Notes under the pieces: generated by a model
Told to the model about the DNA's origin: nothing
Databases searched by the model: none
What the model saw: only the letters and a program-made list of their open reading frames with translations
Shown: positions 32,031 through 44,830 of the stretch, piece by piece
Layout of the letters: each line of letters begins with the position of its first letter
How positions within the stretch are numbered: position 1 is the first letter of the stretch
Assembly: GCA_009809945.1 (NCBI GenBank)
Contig: WTPW01000567.1
Span: 47,839 to 111,838 of the forward strand
From: Gigaspora margarita
Lineage: Eukaryota > Glomeromycota > Glomeromycetes > Diversisporales > Gigasporaceae
DNA: 64,000 nucleotides
Direction: 5' to 3'
Program-made: the position numbers and the translations under genes

Positions 32031-33129
32031 AGCTGATCGAGCAATAATAATATCAAATTAAAGTCAATTTTTTATTATAAATTCTATCTATACTATATTA
32101 TCTGTTGTGGATTGGTATGTGAATTATGTACACACATACGTACGTATGTATATGCACAGTTGTTAGTCGTAATAGTTACTTAATATTCTGTTATTCTGTA
32201 CAACATTTGTGTGAATGACATAACCCAAATGTTATGGATTCGAATTCGTTATCTAATCTTATGAAGTTGCATTCTTATTACTACATTCTTGGCTATAATT
32301 TGTAAGAATAAATTCTCAATAATTGCAAATTTTGACATGCATGACCTTCTGCATGATTGTCAAATCTGTAATCATTCGATCTTGTAATATAATTCAAGGT
32401 TGGTCCATTTATGGATATCATATGATGAATGCAGTATCTATTTACATTATCCACAGTTATATGTATGAATGTCATAACAAATATCATGTAATTGAATTGT
32501 TAAAAAATTATGCCTCAAATCTTATTAAAACTTCACATGATTGTTAAATTTATAATTATTGTTGATGTGACCACCTTCATGATTAATTTTGTTATTTATT
32601 TATAATCAATCCATAAATTAATAATATAAACAATTATTGTTGATGTGACCACCTTCATAATTAATTTTGTCATTTATTTATAATAAATCCATAAAAATAA
32701 TATAAACTATATTTAAAAAAACCTACATGACAATTTTGTATGTAATTCAATTGTTATCAATTTTAGTACTTCAATGCAATTATTCTTGTTCAGATTTCAT
32801 ATTAAACACTTTCTTTATTAGACATTATGAAGATACATGATGGGAATAATGCTCCACTTCATCACTTACTCTTCTGCTATTACATATTGTGCTCAATAAC
32901 AACTATTTTCACATGGACATATGTTCTCATGACAAAGCATAAATGAGGATCAAAGGTATTTGTCCGCATTATAGTGTGATGTATACAATTTGTTACAAAT
33001 GACAACTTTACATGGGCCAAAATCAAAAATATCACCCAAATATCATCTAATATTCGCCTATAGTGATAGGAGGCTGATAGGTTATTGGATTTAAACTGAT
33101 TGATAGGATATAAAAAAGGCAATATGTTG
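32031..33129. other. intergenic region with an 86-bp tandem duplication
   Basis: A tandem duplication at about 32549-32634 and 32635-32715 shares ATTGTTGATGTGACCACC and TTCATTTATTTATAATAAATCC-like blocks. Otherwise no gene is recognised; frames near 32300 and 32880 overlap on both strands and look random. Confidence 0.55.
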
Positions 33130-33759
33130 AAGATTTTAGTGAAATATGTTATATATTGGCCTAATGTTCAGAAAAAATATCCAAATATCAGTAAGAAGAT
33201 TTATAAAAGATAATGGACAAATATTTTTAGAATATATTTAAGATAATTTAATGATTAGATATATCATAAACTGATATTGTGTCAGCTATTTAATAAAAAG
33301 TTTCATCTATTTATATGATGTAATACAGATTAATATATTATTAAAATATTAGCCTAATACTTGTAGGATGATATAATATTGGTCAATAATCAGCAATTGT
33401 AAAAAGATATTATGTGGCTATTTAATAAAGATTTTATATTTTTTACATGATATTATATTGATATAATAAATTATAGGATTGTACTTAATAATAAATTAAT
33501 TTTCCAATATCTTCTTAATGATTTTAGAACAATATAGATTTTTGATCAATTTTATTAAAGAGATATTTAACTGATATAATATACAGATAAATAATATTTT
33601 AATATGATTTTTTATATATTGACTAATTTTATAATAATTTGGTACTTGTAATTAAAAGATATATTACCAATAATATAAGTTACTTTATATTTGAGTAATA
33701 TATTAGCCTGCTATTAATACAAAATTTTTTAGATGATATATTGCTATTTATATTAAAAA

Positions 33760-34545
33760 TATATGTTGCTTTGTGAAACCAATACCAATACAAACTTTGG
33801 TACTCTTTCTTGAACCAAATTTTTCTATTGAAGAAAAACTAGAAGCTTTTTTTTGAAGCTTTTCTGAGAACTTCTTTGTTTATTTAGCATGCAAGCCAAA
33901 AGGGTTCTTTTACAAGATAACTAGCAGAAAGTAGCACTCTGTATAAAAAATTTTGGTGAGGATGAAGAGTTTCTCTGTCAATGAAGTAACCAATACTAAA
34001 ACAGAGAGAAACAACAAAAAATGAGTTTCTAAATATATTTTCTTTTAAGTTTGATACAATTGATATTTTTTGTCCATTTAGTTGGGCTCTTTTGGATTTT
34101 TCAAAATTTTTTCAAAGTAGGTATTCTAGCTTACCCTTCCAAAAGATTAGTTGTTTATATTATCCCAATTGGAAATATGTCTACTACAGTATATTGGAAC
34201 CAAGTTATGAAATTTCAGGTTCTGTAAAATAAACAATGAATAACATGTATAATATTGGAGAAAATTCAAGATGAAATTTTTTTCTAGAATATTATTTTAG
34301 GCATAATTTTTCATTTTCATTTATTTTTTTCTATATATATCTAATACTTAGACAAGGCATTTTCTTGTACAATATTATATAATTTTTTTATGGTCTAGCA
34401 TAGGCTTAAATAATGCTATCATGTTCTGTTTTCTTTTTATCTTTTCTTCCTTTTCATATTTATTTTTTAATACTTTGATTATTTATTTAAATAGTGTAGA
34501 CCTTTTCCTTTTTTATATAGGCCTGTATAGAATCTGAATAAGCTA
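33760..34545. repeat. non-coding repeat family E, copy 1
   Basis: This ~780-bp block aligns in order with 55480-56190: shared landmarks are TTTTTCAAAATTTTTTCAAAG/TTTCATAATTTTACCAAAA, TCTAGCTTA.CCTTCCAAA, TTTCTAGAATATT..TTTAG, a TATATA-ACTTGA/TAGACAA spacer, a long T-rich tract and a final TATAGGCCTGTATAG/TATAGGTCTAAATC. No protein frame. It may be the 3' UTR of a retroelement. Confidence 0.45.
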
Positions 34546-34666
34546 TCCTTTAATTATTGTACATTATTGAATGTAAATAGAAGTAGTTAGTTTAATTATA
34601 TCAATTAAATAATAAAGTGAAGGTATAATTATCAAACAATATATATATATAAGTTGTTTTGTTATT

Positions 34667-34819
34667 GTCTGAAGGACACTACAGTAGAGCCATAGTATAC
34701 CCGATATCTGTGTGTTAGCAAATTCTAACTTCTGATTGGATAGATCAGGTGTAATATAAAAAAACAATCAAAACAATAGAAAACTAATGCTTATTGGCTA
34801 GATCAGGTGTCCTTCAGAC
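34667..34819. mobile_element. MITE with GTCTGAAGGACAC ends, 153 bp
   Basis: A perfect 13-bp inverted pair, GTCTGAAGGACAC and GTGTCCTTCAGAC, with a second inner direct motif GATCAGGTGT. The interior includes a GATCAGGTGTAATATAA word shared with family C (42.5 and 61.3 kb). Target duplication unresolved. Confidence 0.6.
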
Positions 34820-34935
34820 TTTAAATGGTTCCCATTTTCCTAGTATAAGTAATATATCTGCCTACTAATAATATAAAATTTTTTGATAAGATATTATTAT
34901 TTTAAACAGACAATATAAATTGTTTGGTTATATGA

Positions 34936-35260
34936 GGTGCTTCATATTAAAAGGGCCCATTTTTACAATTTTTTGAAAAATGAGTTTTATTAAATTTTGA
35001 CATAATTGATATTTTTCAATTATTAATGAAAGTCAATTTGCATAATAAAAAATCAAGATAATGTAAAAAGAAAAATTACATGAGGCTGCATAAAGCCAAC
35101 ACATCATGAGATTATCTGATAGTTACCTGCCATCTTTAACCAATCAAAATCATGAAATTTAATTAATCCTAGATCAGTCCAAAAATCAAAATGAATGGTT
35201 AAACTCAATTATCTCAAAATGAGGTATATGTAAAAATGGCTCTTTTAATATGGAGCACTC
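34936..35260. mobile_element. MITE, 325 bp, flanked by TATATGA
   Basis: Ends GTGCTTCATATTAAAAG and inverted GTGCTCCATATTAAAAG continue into CCATTTTTACA on both sides. TATATGA is repeated directly at 34929-34935 and 35261-35267. It sits inside a family D unit. No frame. Confidence 0.6.
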
Positions 35261-35418
35261 TATATGAGTAATGTATCAGCCTTCTGAATAATATAAAATT
35301 TTTTAGATAATATATTACTAATTAAACAAACAATTCAATTAATAAACTGCCAAGAATGATCATAGTATAACATGTTGCAAATCTTTATATAAATTAAGTT
35401 AATGAGTTGTATTATTAA

Positions 35419-35684
35419 TAGGGTTCCGCAATTTGATTCGATTCGATTTGATTCGATCAAATATTCGATCTCAAATCAAATTCAAATACAGAAATTTCAA
35501 ATCAAATCAAATTCAAATTGACAAAATATTCGATTCAATTCGAAAATATTTAATAAAAATTACAAATAAATTTGATTTGATTTGATTTGATTTGATTAAA
35601 TCAAATTCAAATCAAGAGCTTATTTGATTTGATCAAATTCAAATATACCTAATATTCGATTCGATTTGACTTTGAGGAACCCTA
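35419..35684. mobile_element. hAT-type MITE, 266 bp, TTTGATTCGATTTG-rich
   Basis: Ends TAGGGTTCC in inverted orientation with an exact 8-bp duplication ATTATTAA (35411-35418 and 35685-35692). The body is almost wholly GATTTGATTCGATT-type repeats arranged as a palindrome. It split a family B repeat: removing it restores a join matching the copies at 45.2 and 46.6 kb. No coding potential. Confidence 0.8.
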
Positions 35685-35692
35685 ATTATTAA

Positions 35693-35805
35693 TTAAAAGT
35701 TGTAGACTTCATTATGATGAATCTAATAATGGTTAGATCATTAAAATTGGCCCAGTAGATACTAAGATATTTGAAATATAATTTGGCTAACTATATAAAA
35801 TTAGC
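35693..35805. repeat. family B repeat fragment
   Basis: TAAAAGTTGTAGACTTCAT, GGTTAGATCAT, AAATTGGCCCAGTAGAT and TTGGCTAACTATATAAAATT match the units at 45035-45400 and, inverted, 46515-47165. Its left half continues beyond the hAT-type MITE (35380-35418). Confidence 0.6.
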
Positions 35806-35809
35806 ACTT

Positions 35810-36030
35810 AGAAGCAATTGCCGGCATTTGGTGCTATGCTAAATTACTTTTTTGGATTGGTTTGGTTGTATCAACGTTTAATTTTGGAAATAGATTTTTA
35901 TTAAGTTAACTTTTTTTAGTAATTTTGGGTTTCACAAAATTCAACCGATTGTATAAAAAGAGCTCAAGCTAGCTCAAGCATGTGCTACGCAAAAGAGCTG
36001 AGCTAGCTGCATTGCGCTCAAAATATTTTT
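35810..36030. repeat. family G repeat with a GAGCTCAAGCTAGCTCAAG end
   Basis: GGTGCTATGCTAAATTACTTTTT..GGTTGTAT..TTTAATTTTG..GGGTTTCA is shared with 39770-39850 and, inverted and diverged, 60140-60280. The end has a GAGCTAGCTGC/AGCTAGCTCAAG hairpin. A non-coding interspersed repeat. Confidence 0.45.
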
Positions 36031-39000
36031 GCTTACGGACATCGGTTGTATATATATGTTGATTACGAATAATAATAAATACAAAATTGTTGTCCCTGAT
36101 CGCTAGAGTGCAGATTATCTCTCAACATTCAATTGTTATAATGATTGTGACTATACATTGTTTACTATTTATAAGAAAGTATTATCGTAAATCATTCTTC
36201 TTATAATAAAATTATTATCTGTCATGAGTTTCCTGTACATTTTACCAATTATTTTGTTAATTTGATGAAATAAAAGATTGTGGAATATTGATATAACATG
36301 TACTGTGATAGTTATGAGCGAGTAAACGAATTTTAATTTTTAAAGTATATGTTCGTGAATATTTAATGATAATAAAAAAAAATTTAATTGCACTTTGCCA
36401 TTTTTGATTTGCTATATCTGGCGATGGGAACTTCTAATTATTAATTGTTAACATAAATTGTTAATAAATCATTTTTAACAATTAATAATTGAATTATCCA
36501 ATATGCATAGAAAGTATCGATAGAATGATATAATCAGTTGATTAATCATTTTTTTATGTACTCTAGTATAAAAATTTTATAGTGATAAAAGATCACACAT
36601 TTTTCTGCAGAAATCCATAACAACGATAGAAATCTTCTGCTACTATTACGAGTACATTATGTGAAGGAAGTAACAAAAATCTTCTATTACCAACGACGAT
36701 AAAGGCAAGTTTTGCAGTATAGAGTAATTCAGCTCAATATAATTGTTTAGATCAAATATTCTTATGCATATTTGTTAATTATCCCTTATAAACAAACATT
36801 GATGTAATCAACGATTTGATTAAATTATCAATTGGATCATTTTCTATGAAGATGTTCTATTGGAGTGCGTGGTATACTATTTAAATCAAAAATATATGTG
36901 GATTCCTTATTTTTTAAATAATCGATGGTTTTAAGTGATTATTAATTGATGAACTACGTAATATATTTTATATAAATATAAATTGTGATTCATTTCTTTA
37001 GATGCATTGGTTGTTTATCTTTTTTTAGCTTGAAATTTTACCACTAAGTGATTTTTATACATAGTTTTTATAAAGTTACAAAGCTTTTTCTTTCTCTTTT
37101 TAAACAAGCAAATTTTTACTTAAATTAATCGAACAAAATTGAATAAACTGGCAATTCTTTCAACTAAAATATAAATTTTGCTTCGAAGCTTTGTTCTTTG
37201 GAATTTAATACTTATCTGTACAAAATTTGGATTTGAAGCAATAAATTTTAAAGGTTGTGCATCTAGATAAAGATTTGAACTTGCGTGTTAAAGAATAAAT
37301 GCTGCTTCCAATTAAAGAATACTTCATATTCAATATCGTTACACATCTCAAAAAAAAATCTAGTAAATTTTTATATGATACCATGTATAGTTTTGATATA
37401 CATAGTATACTGCGTACCCAATGTTCTATGCATATTGGATAATTCATTTATTAATTATACTAATTCTAATAAATCATAATCACTTGTCTATAACATTTGA
37501 TCATCACCTGCGTACCCTAAAAAAAAATAGAAAAAAAATAAATAAATAGAAATAAAAAGAATAAAAAAAATAGAAATAAAAAAAGAGTTAAAATATTTGT
37601 CATTATGTGTGTATTGGTTGCTCAAATAAAAATTCTTATTTTTCAATACTTCATTGAGACACTAACTTTCTACTAACGAAATTTTGAGTACAGTCAAATA
37701 TAATTAACTCTAAAGGCTTACTATAATGAACATCTGTTCTATATAAAGATTGACTATATTAAGACATTTTGACCTGCTCTAACTAAAAATATAAATTATA
37801 AATAGTCTAAAATATGTGTGTTTAATTAATTAATAAAATAACAATATATAATAGATACTTTAATATTCAAAAAATTTTTAAGAATTTGAAGAGATACTAA
37901 AAAAAGAGCCCTCGAAATGTTTTATTATAAAGAGTTGCTAAATTCAAAAGAATTGCCAAATGTTAATATTAATAAAGTGAAAAGTAATAATTATGAAGCA
38001 ATTGTTCGATGACTTACATTATTAGCTACCCAACCAATAATTTACTAAAAAAAGTTATTTGTATTCAACCAATGGTAACTTGGAGAAGAAATTAATAAAC
38101 CTACAATATTTCAGTAGTATCATTTCAAAATTTATTTCATATGCAAAATTATAGCTTTCTCATTATTTCAGAAATTAATTAAATTTCTGGTATTTCTCAG
38201 TAGAATATGTCTGATCAGTTAGCCAGACTAATCACATTGAACATCTAACAAAAATGATCGATATAGTTCATATAGGTATATATATCAGTTAAATTAGTTA
38301 GATCCATTTTTTCATACATCTATTTTTTTTTTTTAATTTTTTAATTTTTTTATAAATAAATGGAATTCTCAGCAAAAAGACAACCAGTATTAAGCCTTAG
38401 AGTTGACTGCCTAATTTACTAATTACCTACTCCTAAGGTGTAAATAGTCCTCTTTTAGAAATGACCAACCTTTAATCTGCCACTAGCCAAATTAAATGTT
38501 TTCTTTGATAGGTTGTCTATGTTTGTTAGATTTTGTGGTTGAATTGGATTAGTCCCAAAGTCCATCTCTCATTATTTTAGATTATATAATCACCAACTTA
38601 CCTACAAATATGTCTAATTAAAATCATAGTCAAATTTTTAAACTGCTAGCTAAGTAAGTATATATATACATTGTTAAAGTAGTGGCAATCAGGTCTATGG
38701 CTAAAAATCACTACAACATCACTATCTAACTAATCCAATGTCCTTTAAACATGCAAGACTACTGAACCTTAAACTGGCAAGCAGAAGAGGTGTGAAAGAT
38801 TTGGCCTAAATCTAAAGGTTCCTGGGGTCTTGCTTTGGCAAAATTGGAGACTAAAATATGTTGTTCTATTATTGTTTTTATCTTTAGTATTTAGTTTAAT
38901 ACTAATGTTTTGGTTTTTTAGCTTTAGTATATCAGTATTCAAATCAATTATTAAAGCTTTTAATAATATCACATAATCACAGAATTAGGCTAATGCAAAT

Positions 39001-41214
39001 TTGACTTATCGGGATTATTAATTTATAATCCTAATTTCAAAGGTTATACTCAATAAAATTGAACTCTATTTGAATTATTCCTATTTTGAACTCACTGTAA
39101 ATTGGAAGCAAAAAGGGGAGTCTTATATACTTTTTCTTACTTAATACATTCAATTTAGGCTAATGCTATTGAATTACTAGTCTTTCTTTATGTTAAAAAA
39201 TTGGAAATAGCACCTTGTGTCTGGAGGCAAGAACTGGATATACTATAGTACAAGAACTGGAATTTAAAGATAAAAAACTGGATTGTGTATATTGTTTGGC
39301 AAAAAAGAGAATAAACAAACAATGACAGAAATTGCAAGGTGCAAAAGCTGATATGCATACCTTGCTTACGCAGCACAAGGTACAAAAACCAGAAATCATG
39401 CTAAATTGCTGNAGCACCTTTCTACTCTTTTTGGGGTTATGCCAATTTTATCTAANTGTGACTAAAAATAAAAGGTTAATATTATTGTATTAATGTAAAT
39501 AATAAAAAAAACACTAGAGTAAACAAATAAAATAAAGACATAAGCCAGAGCACTTTACAATATATAGTGCAGGAATTTTAAAACCTACATAATCTTTATA
39601 TAGAGATAATGCATAAATTAGTAACACATCAAATCTCAATAAAATAAAGAATCAAGAACTCTCAACCTTTTTGCATAAAATAATGCATAAATAATAATAT
39701 GCACTAATTAGCAACTATTATATGCATACTAAATAAATATTGAAATAACTTATTTTAGTTTAGTACTTTTAAAGCAATTGTTAGCATTTGGTGCTATGCT
39801 AAATTACTTTTTAGAAAGTTTTNGTTGTATTAACATTTAATTTTGNAAATAAAAAGAAGTAATATANAGCAATAAAAATTAATTCAATTATAATAAATAA
39901 AAAAAGATTGATTAAAATAACATGTGGNACCAAAAANATTATATAAATTTAACATATTTATTATCAATATTAATAAAATGTAATTATTATTAATAATTGA
40001 ATCAAGTTATTTTTCACTCAAAAAATTATTTAATAANTAAGTAAATTAAAAAATAAAATNNAACATTAATATTATTATTAACAATAGCAATAGAAATTTA
40101 TATAGCATAGTGCAATCAGTTTTATTATATAGAACTGTATACTAAATGAAATGTTATAACTTATAAAATCAATTNTTGTGTTTAAAATTAAATATAAAAT
40201 GTATTATATACTACTAAATTTAACTTAAAATACATTAAATTCTAATACAATACTGATTTGAACATTTAAGTATTTTTATTTTTATTTTGACCCTATAACC
40301 AACATGAACCCATTTTTTCTCTCTAATGCCTAACCTTAAGATCCTTTGCTCTGCTTTAGAAATAAACTAACTCAACTTAATCCTATTATTGTGTACTACT
40401 ATAATAAAAAATTTATTTAACAGAATTTTTTTATAATAAACAATAATAGAAATTATGATAATTCCAGTATAAACAAACTCAAATTTGACCACAAATTATG
40501 TGTTATTACAATTATTTGAAAGTTTTATATTTAAATTTACATAGCAAATTACAATGTTAATCTAATAATTCAAATATAGCTGTATATTACCACAATATTC
40601 AGTAAGTTGGGTTTATTATAATAAATAAATTTACCAAAATTCCAAACTAACTTGCCTATATCACATTCACAACTGTAGCAAGTGTTATAGAAAAATTTTA
40701 GCAGCAAATCATTATAAAAACTATTATAATTCTCAATACAAACCAACTTAGCTACATTATTATGTATTACAAAGAATTATAACTTATAAATTTTATAACA
40801 ATAAATAGGACAAACATTAGTGTAAATAATTTTTTTAATATAATTGGTTGATATAATGTACATTTGATCTAATTCTATACCTATTTAAGCCCTATTTTAT
40901 AAGAATATTATATAACAAACTATTCTAAATTGGTTATCTTTATTTAATCATCTACAATAAATTCTAGTAAAAATATTGAAATAATTAAATTGTAAAGCCA
41001 GAACTTTGATAAAACTGCACTGATTAATTACCATTAATAATTATAATTCATAAAATTTATCATCTAAAAACAATATCACTGATTATTAAAACTTAATTAC
41101 TGCTATTATGTTTTTGACTAATCTTTTGAATTTGACCTGAAAAAAAGCTCCCAGCGCATGGGCAGGCGCATAACTTGTTTTATATAAACAAACATAAAAT
41201 TTTATATAATTACA
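36031..41214. other. 5-kb gene-free AT-rich region
   Basis: No convincing gene. It contains a small TTAATTGTTAACA hairpin (36448-36492), A-rich runs near 37518-37590, and a family G fragment (39770-39850). Scattered ambiguous bases (39412, 39456, 39823-40175) mark lower sequence quality. Frames of 60-80 codons near 37205, 38769 and 39188 overlap each other on several frames and lack protein character. Confidence 0.5.
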
Positions 41215-41605
41215 TCAGAAAAATAAAAACATTAATCATTGCATTAAAGTTCAAATTTATCAAATAAGGGTAGCATTTTGTTTAAAAAATTGCAAGGATC
41301 TTCAAAATTTAGATTTTTTGCAGTTCTTTGTAGATTTTTTGCTAAAAATTTGTAAAAATATTTAAAAAGTATAATATTCGCAAATTATTATAGAATCAGA
41401 AAATTAAAAATATTAATAATCTGTAGTAATCTTAAAATTTATCAAATAAGTGCAGAATCTTGTTTAAAAATTGCAAAGATCTTCAAAATTTAGATTTTTG
41501 CAGTTCTTTACTGATTTTTTGCCAAAAATCTGTACAAATTTTTAGAAAGTATAATCTTCACAGATTATAATAGGTGACACCTATTATAATCTGTGATAAT
41601 CTCTA
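41215..41605. repeat. two ~185-bp direct repeats ending in a perfect hairpin
   Basis: TGTTTAAAAATTGCAA.GATCTTCAAAATTTAGATTTTTTGCAGTTCTTT-type sequence occurs twice (about 41265-41395 and 41455-41575, diverged). The second copy runs into CACAGATTATAATAGGTG followed directly by its exact complement (about 41566-41602). No frame. Confidence 0.55.
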
Positions 41606-42199
41606 AAATTATAACTATAATACTAAACAAAACAAACTGATAAATAAATAAATAAACAAATACATTTTTTTATTCTTTTTTTTCTATTAATTATATCATT
41701 TATTTTGGTTTTTTTAATTTTATCATTCTTTTTTTTTTAAAAATTCGAAATAAACTGATGGTAGAATAAAAAGTAAATTTCTGGTTATTTCTATAATAAG
41801 GAATATCTAGAATTTACTTTTATTCCTATATATGCACATACATACATGACACTACCTTTTTTATTTTAAAAATTTTTTTACTTTTATTTAAATAAGTTAT
41901 TAATATACAGTATATATTTTTTTATTTTATTTGCTTTTTTTTTATTTTTAAATTTTAATTTATTTTTATTTTTATTAAAATTTTTTTTATTCCATACTTA
42001 TATTTTTTTTATTTAAAATTTTTATTTTTTTAATTCTGTATTTACTTTTTTTATTTTTCTTTTTTTTATTATTATTTTTCTTTTTAATATTTTTTTAATT
42101 AATTTATTTTTATTTATTTTAATTTATTTTTTTAATTTTTTTAATTTTTTTTAATGATTGTTTTTTGATTTGTTTTTAATTAATTTATTTTTATAAGAG

Positions 42200-42812
42200 T
42201 TATTATTCATCGCCAGTGTGATGCATCGCCACCAGTTTTTAAAATAGAAATTTTAATTTACCGGTACATGCACCTGTTATATAAAAAAATACCAGTTCAA
42301 AAAAAAAAAAACCTGCATTAGTAGAAAATGATTATCAGATCATTGGGGGCACATAGATGCACGCACCGGTTACTTCAAAAAATTCTGATCATGCACCGTT
42401 TGTTGCACCGGCCCAATTTTAAAATACCGGTATATGCAATATAAAAAACAGTAGATCCGGATTTTTAACATGCTATTTTATACACTGATCGCCACCCTCT
42501 GATTGACCAATCGGGATGCAGGATCAGGTGTAATATGAAATTGAAGCGAAACAACAATTTTTTAAAAAATTGCTTCTAACTTAAAATTTTGACTATCAAA
42601 CTACAATTTTTTCTTAACAAAAAAAATTTCTTGTGAAATTTTGGGTTAGAAGGTCATCTAAGTATTGCCCACAACCAAACCCTAACCCTATCTTAACCTG
42701 ACTGCTATTTGTTTTATTTGTTTTGTTTTGATTAATGTAAAATCAAAACAAACAAAATGGTTGGTCGATCAGGGGTAGCGATGCATCGCACTAGCGATGA
42801 AAAATAATTGTC
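42200..42812. mobile_element. long-TIR MITE with GATGCATCGC ends
   Basis: Left end CATCGCCAGTGTGATGCATC and inverted right end CATCGCTAGTGCGATGCATC differ at two or three positions. The element contains a family C unit (about 42525-42775) and an ACCGGTACATGCACC-rich part (42255-42440) that is itself partly repeated. No frame. Exact outer edge and duplication unresolved. Confidence 0.6.
42525..42775. repeat. family C repeat with telomere-like CCCTAACCCTA core
   Basis: Bounded by GATCAGGTGTAATATGAAAT and a diverged inverse (GTTTTGATTAATGTAAAATC). The core has TTTTGGGTTAGAAGG and CAAACCCTAACCCTATC. A relative lies inverted at about 61330-61560 with the same order of blocks. The CCCTAACCCTA word here is internal to a repeat, not a telomere. 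Confidence 0.55.
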
Positions 42813-43786
42813 TATTTTTATTTATTTTAATTATTTATTTATTTATTTTTTGAATTTTTTTAACATTTTATTACATTTTTTTTTATTTTTATTTTTTTTA
42901 ATTTTTTTTTATTTTTTTTATGATTTTTCATCTTTTTTTAAAAAATAGACCTTTTTTTATTTATTTTTTATTTAATTTTTTATTTATTTTAATTTTTTTA
43001 ACATTTATTTTTAATTTTAATGTTTTAGTTTTTTTATTTATTTAATTTAATGGATTTTTATTTTAAATATGCATATTTATTTTACAATTTTTGTATTTTT
43101 TTAAAATTTTTTTCAATTTTTTTTATTTATTTTTTTTAATTATCTTTTTTTTATTATTTTTTTAATTATCTTTTTTTGTTATTTTTTGTATCTAAAATTT
43201 TTTGTTTTTTTTAAAGCAAAAAGGAAATGTTGACCCATTATCATGGCGACCCTTATATGATTGACCAATCATTTTTGAGATTGCTGATCATATATATACA
43301 ATAATCATCATTTGATAATCAATGTTTTTTTTTCTTCTTCTTCTAAGCCAGAGTCATTTTGAAGTTGTGTCTCACTGTCTCGAAGCCACTTTTTTTGTAA
43401 GTTTTTTTTTGTTTACTTTTTTCTTGTCTTTCTTGTCTTCAACTCGTATTTCTTTTTTTTTAGGTTGGAGTCATCTTGGAATCATATAATTTCATTGTTT
43501 CGCTTTTCGCATCTTGGTAAGTTTTTTTTTTTTTTATATTATATATTTGCTTTTAAAATTTTTTTTACTTACTGAGTAGCTGTAAGCCATAATAATAAGT
43601 TTTCTCTTTGGATCAAGATTTTCAATTTTATAGTAGATAGGGCACTTTGAAGTTTTTTTCATTTTTTTGAGGGTTTTTTGCTTTCTTGTTTTTCCACTTT
43701 TTTTTTCTTTTTTTTTCTTTATTTTTTTATTTTTTTTCTTTATTTATTTTTTTTCAGATTTTTTTTTCAGTTTTTTTTTTGGTTTT

Positions 43787-44323
43787 NNNNNNNNNNNNNN
43801 NNNNNNNNNNNNNNNNNNNNNNNNNNNNNNNNNNNNNNNNNNNNNNNNNNNNNNNNNNNNNNNNNNNNNNNNNNNNNNNNNNNNNNNNNNNNNNNNNNNN
43901 NNNNNNNNNNNNNNNNNNNNNNNNNNNNNNNNNNNNNNNNNNNNNNNNNNNNNNNNNNNNNNNNNNNNNNNNNNNNNNNNNNNNNNNNNNNNNNNNNNNN
44001 NNNNNNNNNNNNNNNNNNNNNNNNNNNNNNNNNNNNNNNNNNNNNNNNNNNNNNNNNNNNNNNNNNNNNNNNNNNNNNNNNNNNNNNNNNNNNNNNNNNN
44101 NNNNNNNNNNNNNNNNNNNNNNNNNNNNNNNNNNNNNNNNNNNNNNNNNNNNNNNNNNNNNNNNNNNNNNNNNNNNNNNNNNNNNNNNNNNNNNNNNNNN
44201 NNNNNNNNNNNNNNNNNNNNNNNNNNNNNNNNNNNNNNNNNNNNNNNNNNNNNNNNNNNNNNNNNNNNNNNNNNNNNNNNNNNNNNNNNNNNNNNNNNNN
44301 NNNNNNNNNNNNNNNNNNNNNNN
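43787..44323. other. assembly gap (537 N)
   Basis: A run of 537 undetermined bases flanked on both sides by poly-T. Frames that cross it are meaningless. Confidence 0.99.
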
Positions 44324-44719
44324 TTTTTTTATTTTTATTTGTTTTTTTTTGAATTTTTTTACTAATTTTTTTTCTATACTCAATTCGTCATTTGTTTCAG
44401 TATTTTTTTTTTGAAACTGATAGTTGGATAGGACTCTTAAAATAAGTATTTTTTTTCTTTTTAGATTTTTTTTTTAGCTTTTTTTTATTGGAACTAACTT
44501 TTTTTTTATTAGATATTTTTCTTTGGAATTTGTGATGAAGTCGCTATTGGAGTCATCATTGTTGGAGTCGTTGTTGTTGGTATTGTTGTTGTTGGAGTTA
44601 TTAAAGTTGATTTATTGATGGAAGGACACTATAAGAGTTTTTTGTTTGTTCTAGTTTAGTTAGATTCTATCGCTGTATTTTTTTTTTTTAATAAATTTAT
44701 TAAAGTAATTAATAAATTT

Positions 44720-44830
44720 TGAAATAAATATGATGGCCAATCAAAATTGATTATATGATTTACATGATGACCCATTATATCAGTTGTCACGTATATCATA
44801 TAATCGATTTTGATTGGTCGATTACGGGGT
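44720..44830. repeat. hairpin with GGCCAATCAAAATTGATTAT arms
   Basis: GGCCAATCAAAATTGATTAT at 44733-44752 pairs with ATAATCGATTTTGATTGGTC near 44799-44819 across ~46 bases that are themselves partly complementary. It is probably part of the right end of the 43.2-44.85 kb element. Confidence 0.5.

Larger units (their letters stand above)
33130..35340. repeat. dispersed TATTAGCCTACTAATA repeats (family D)
   Basis: Units containing GAGTAATATATTAGCCT and AATATAAAATTTTTTAGAT recur near 33340, 33690, 34845 and 35265, with weaker ones between and one near 49070. They are separated by MITEs. No frame. They may be eroded pieces of one element. Confidence 0.45.
41640..43215. repeat. T-rich low-complexity tract
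   Basis: Long stretches of TTTATTTTTAATTTTTTT with almost no G or C (41640-42190 and 42810-43215), separated by the element at 42200-42812. No gene. Confidence 0.8.

Noticed and set aside
42680-42700. telomere repeat CCCTAACCCTA
   Set aside because: Only two units, inside an interspersed repeat that recurs at 61.4 kb; not a chromosome end.
43667-44414. long frames of 209-242 codons
   Set aside because: They run through 537 N bases and poly-T; artefacts of the gap.
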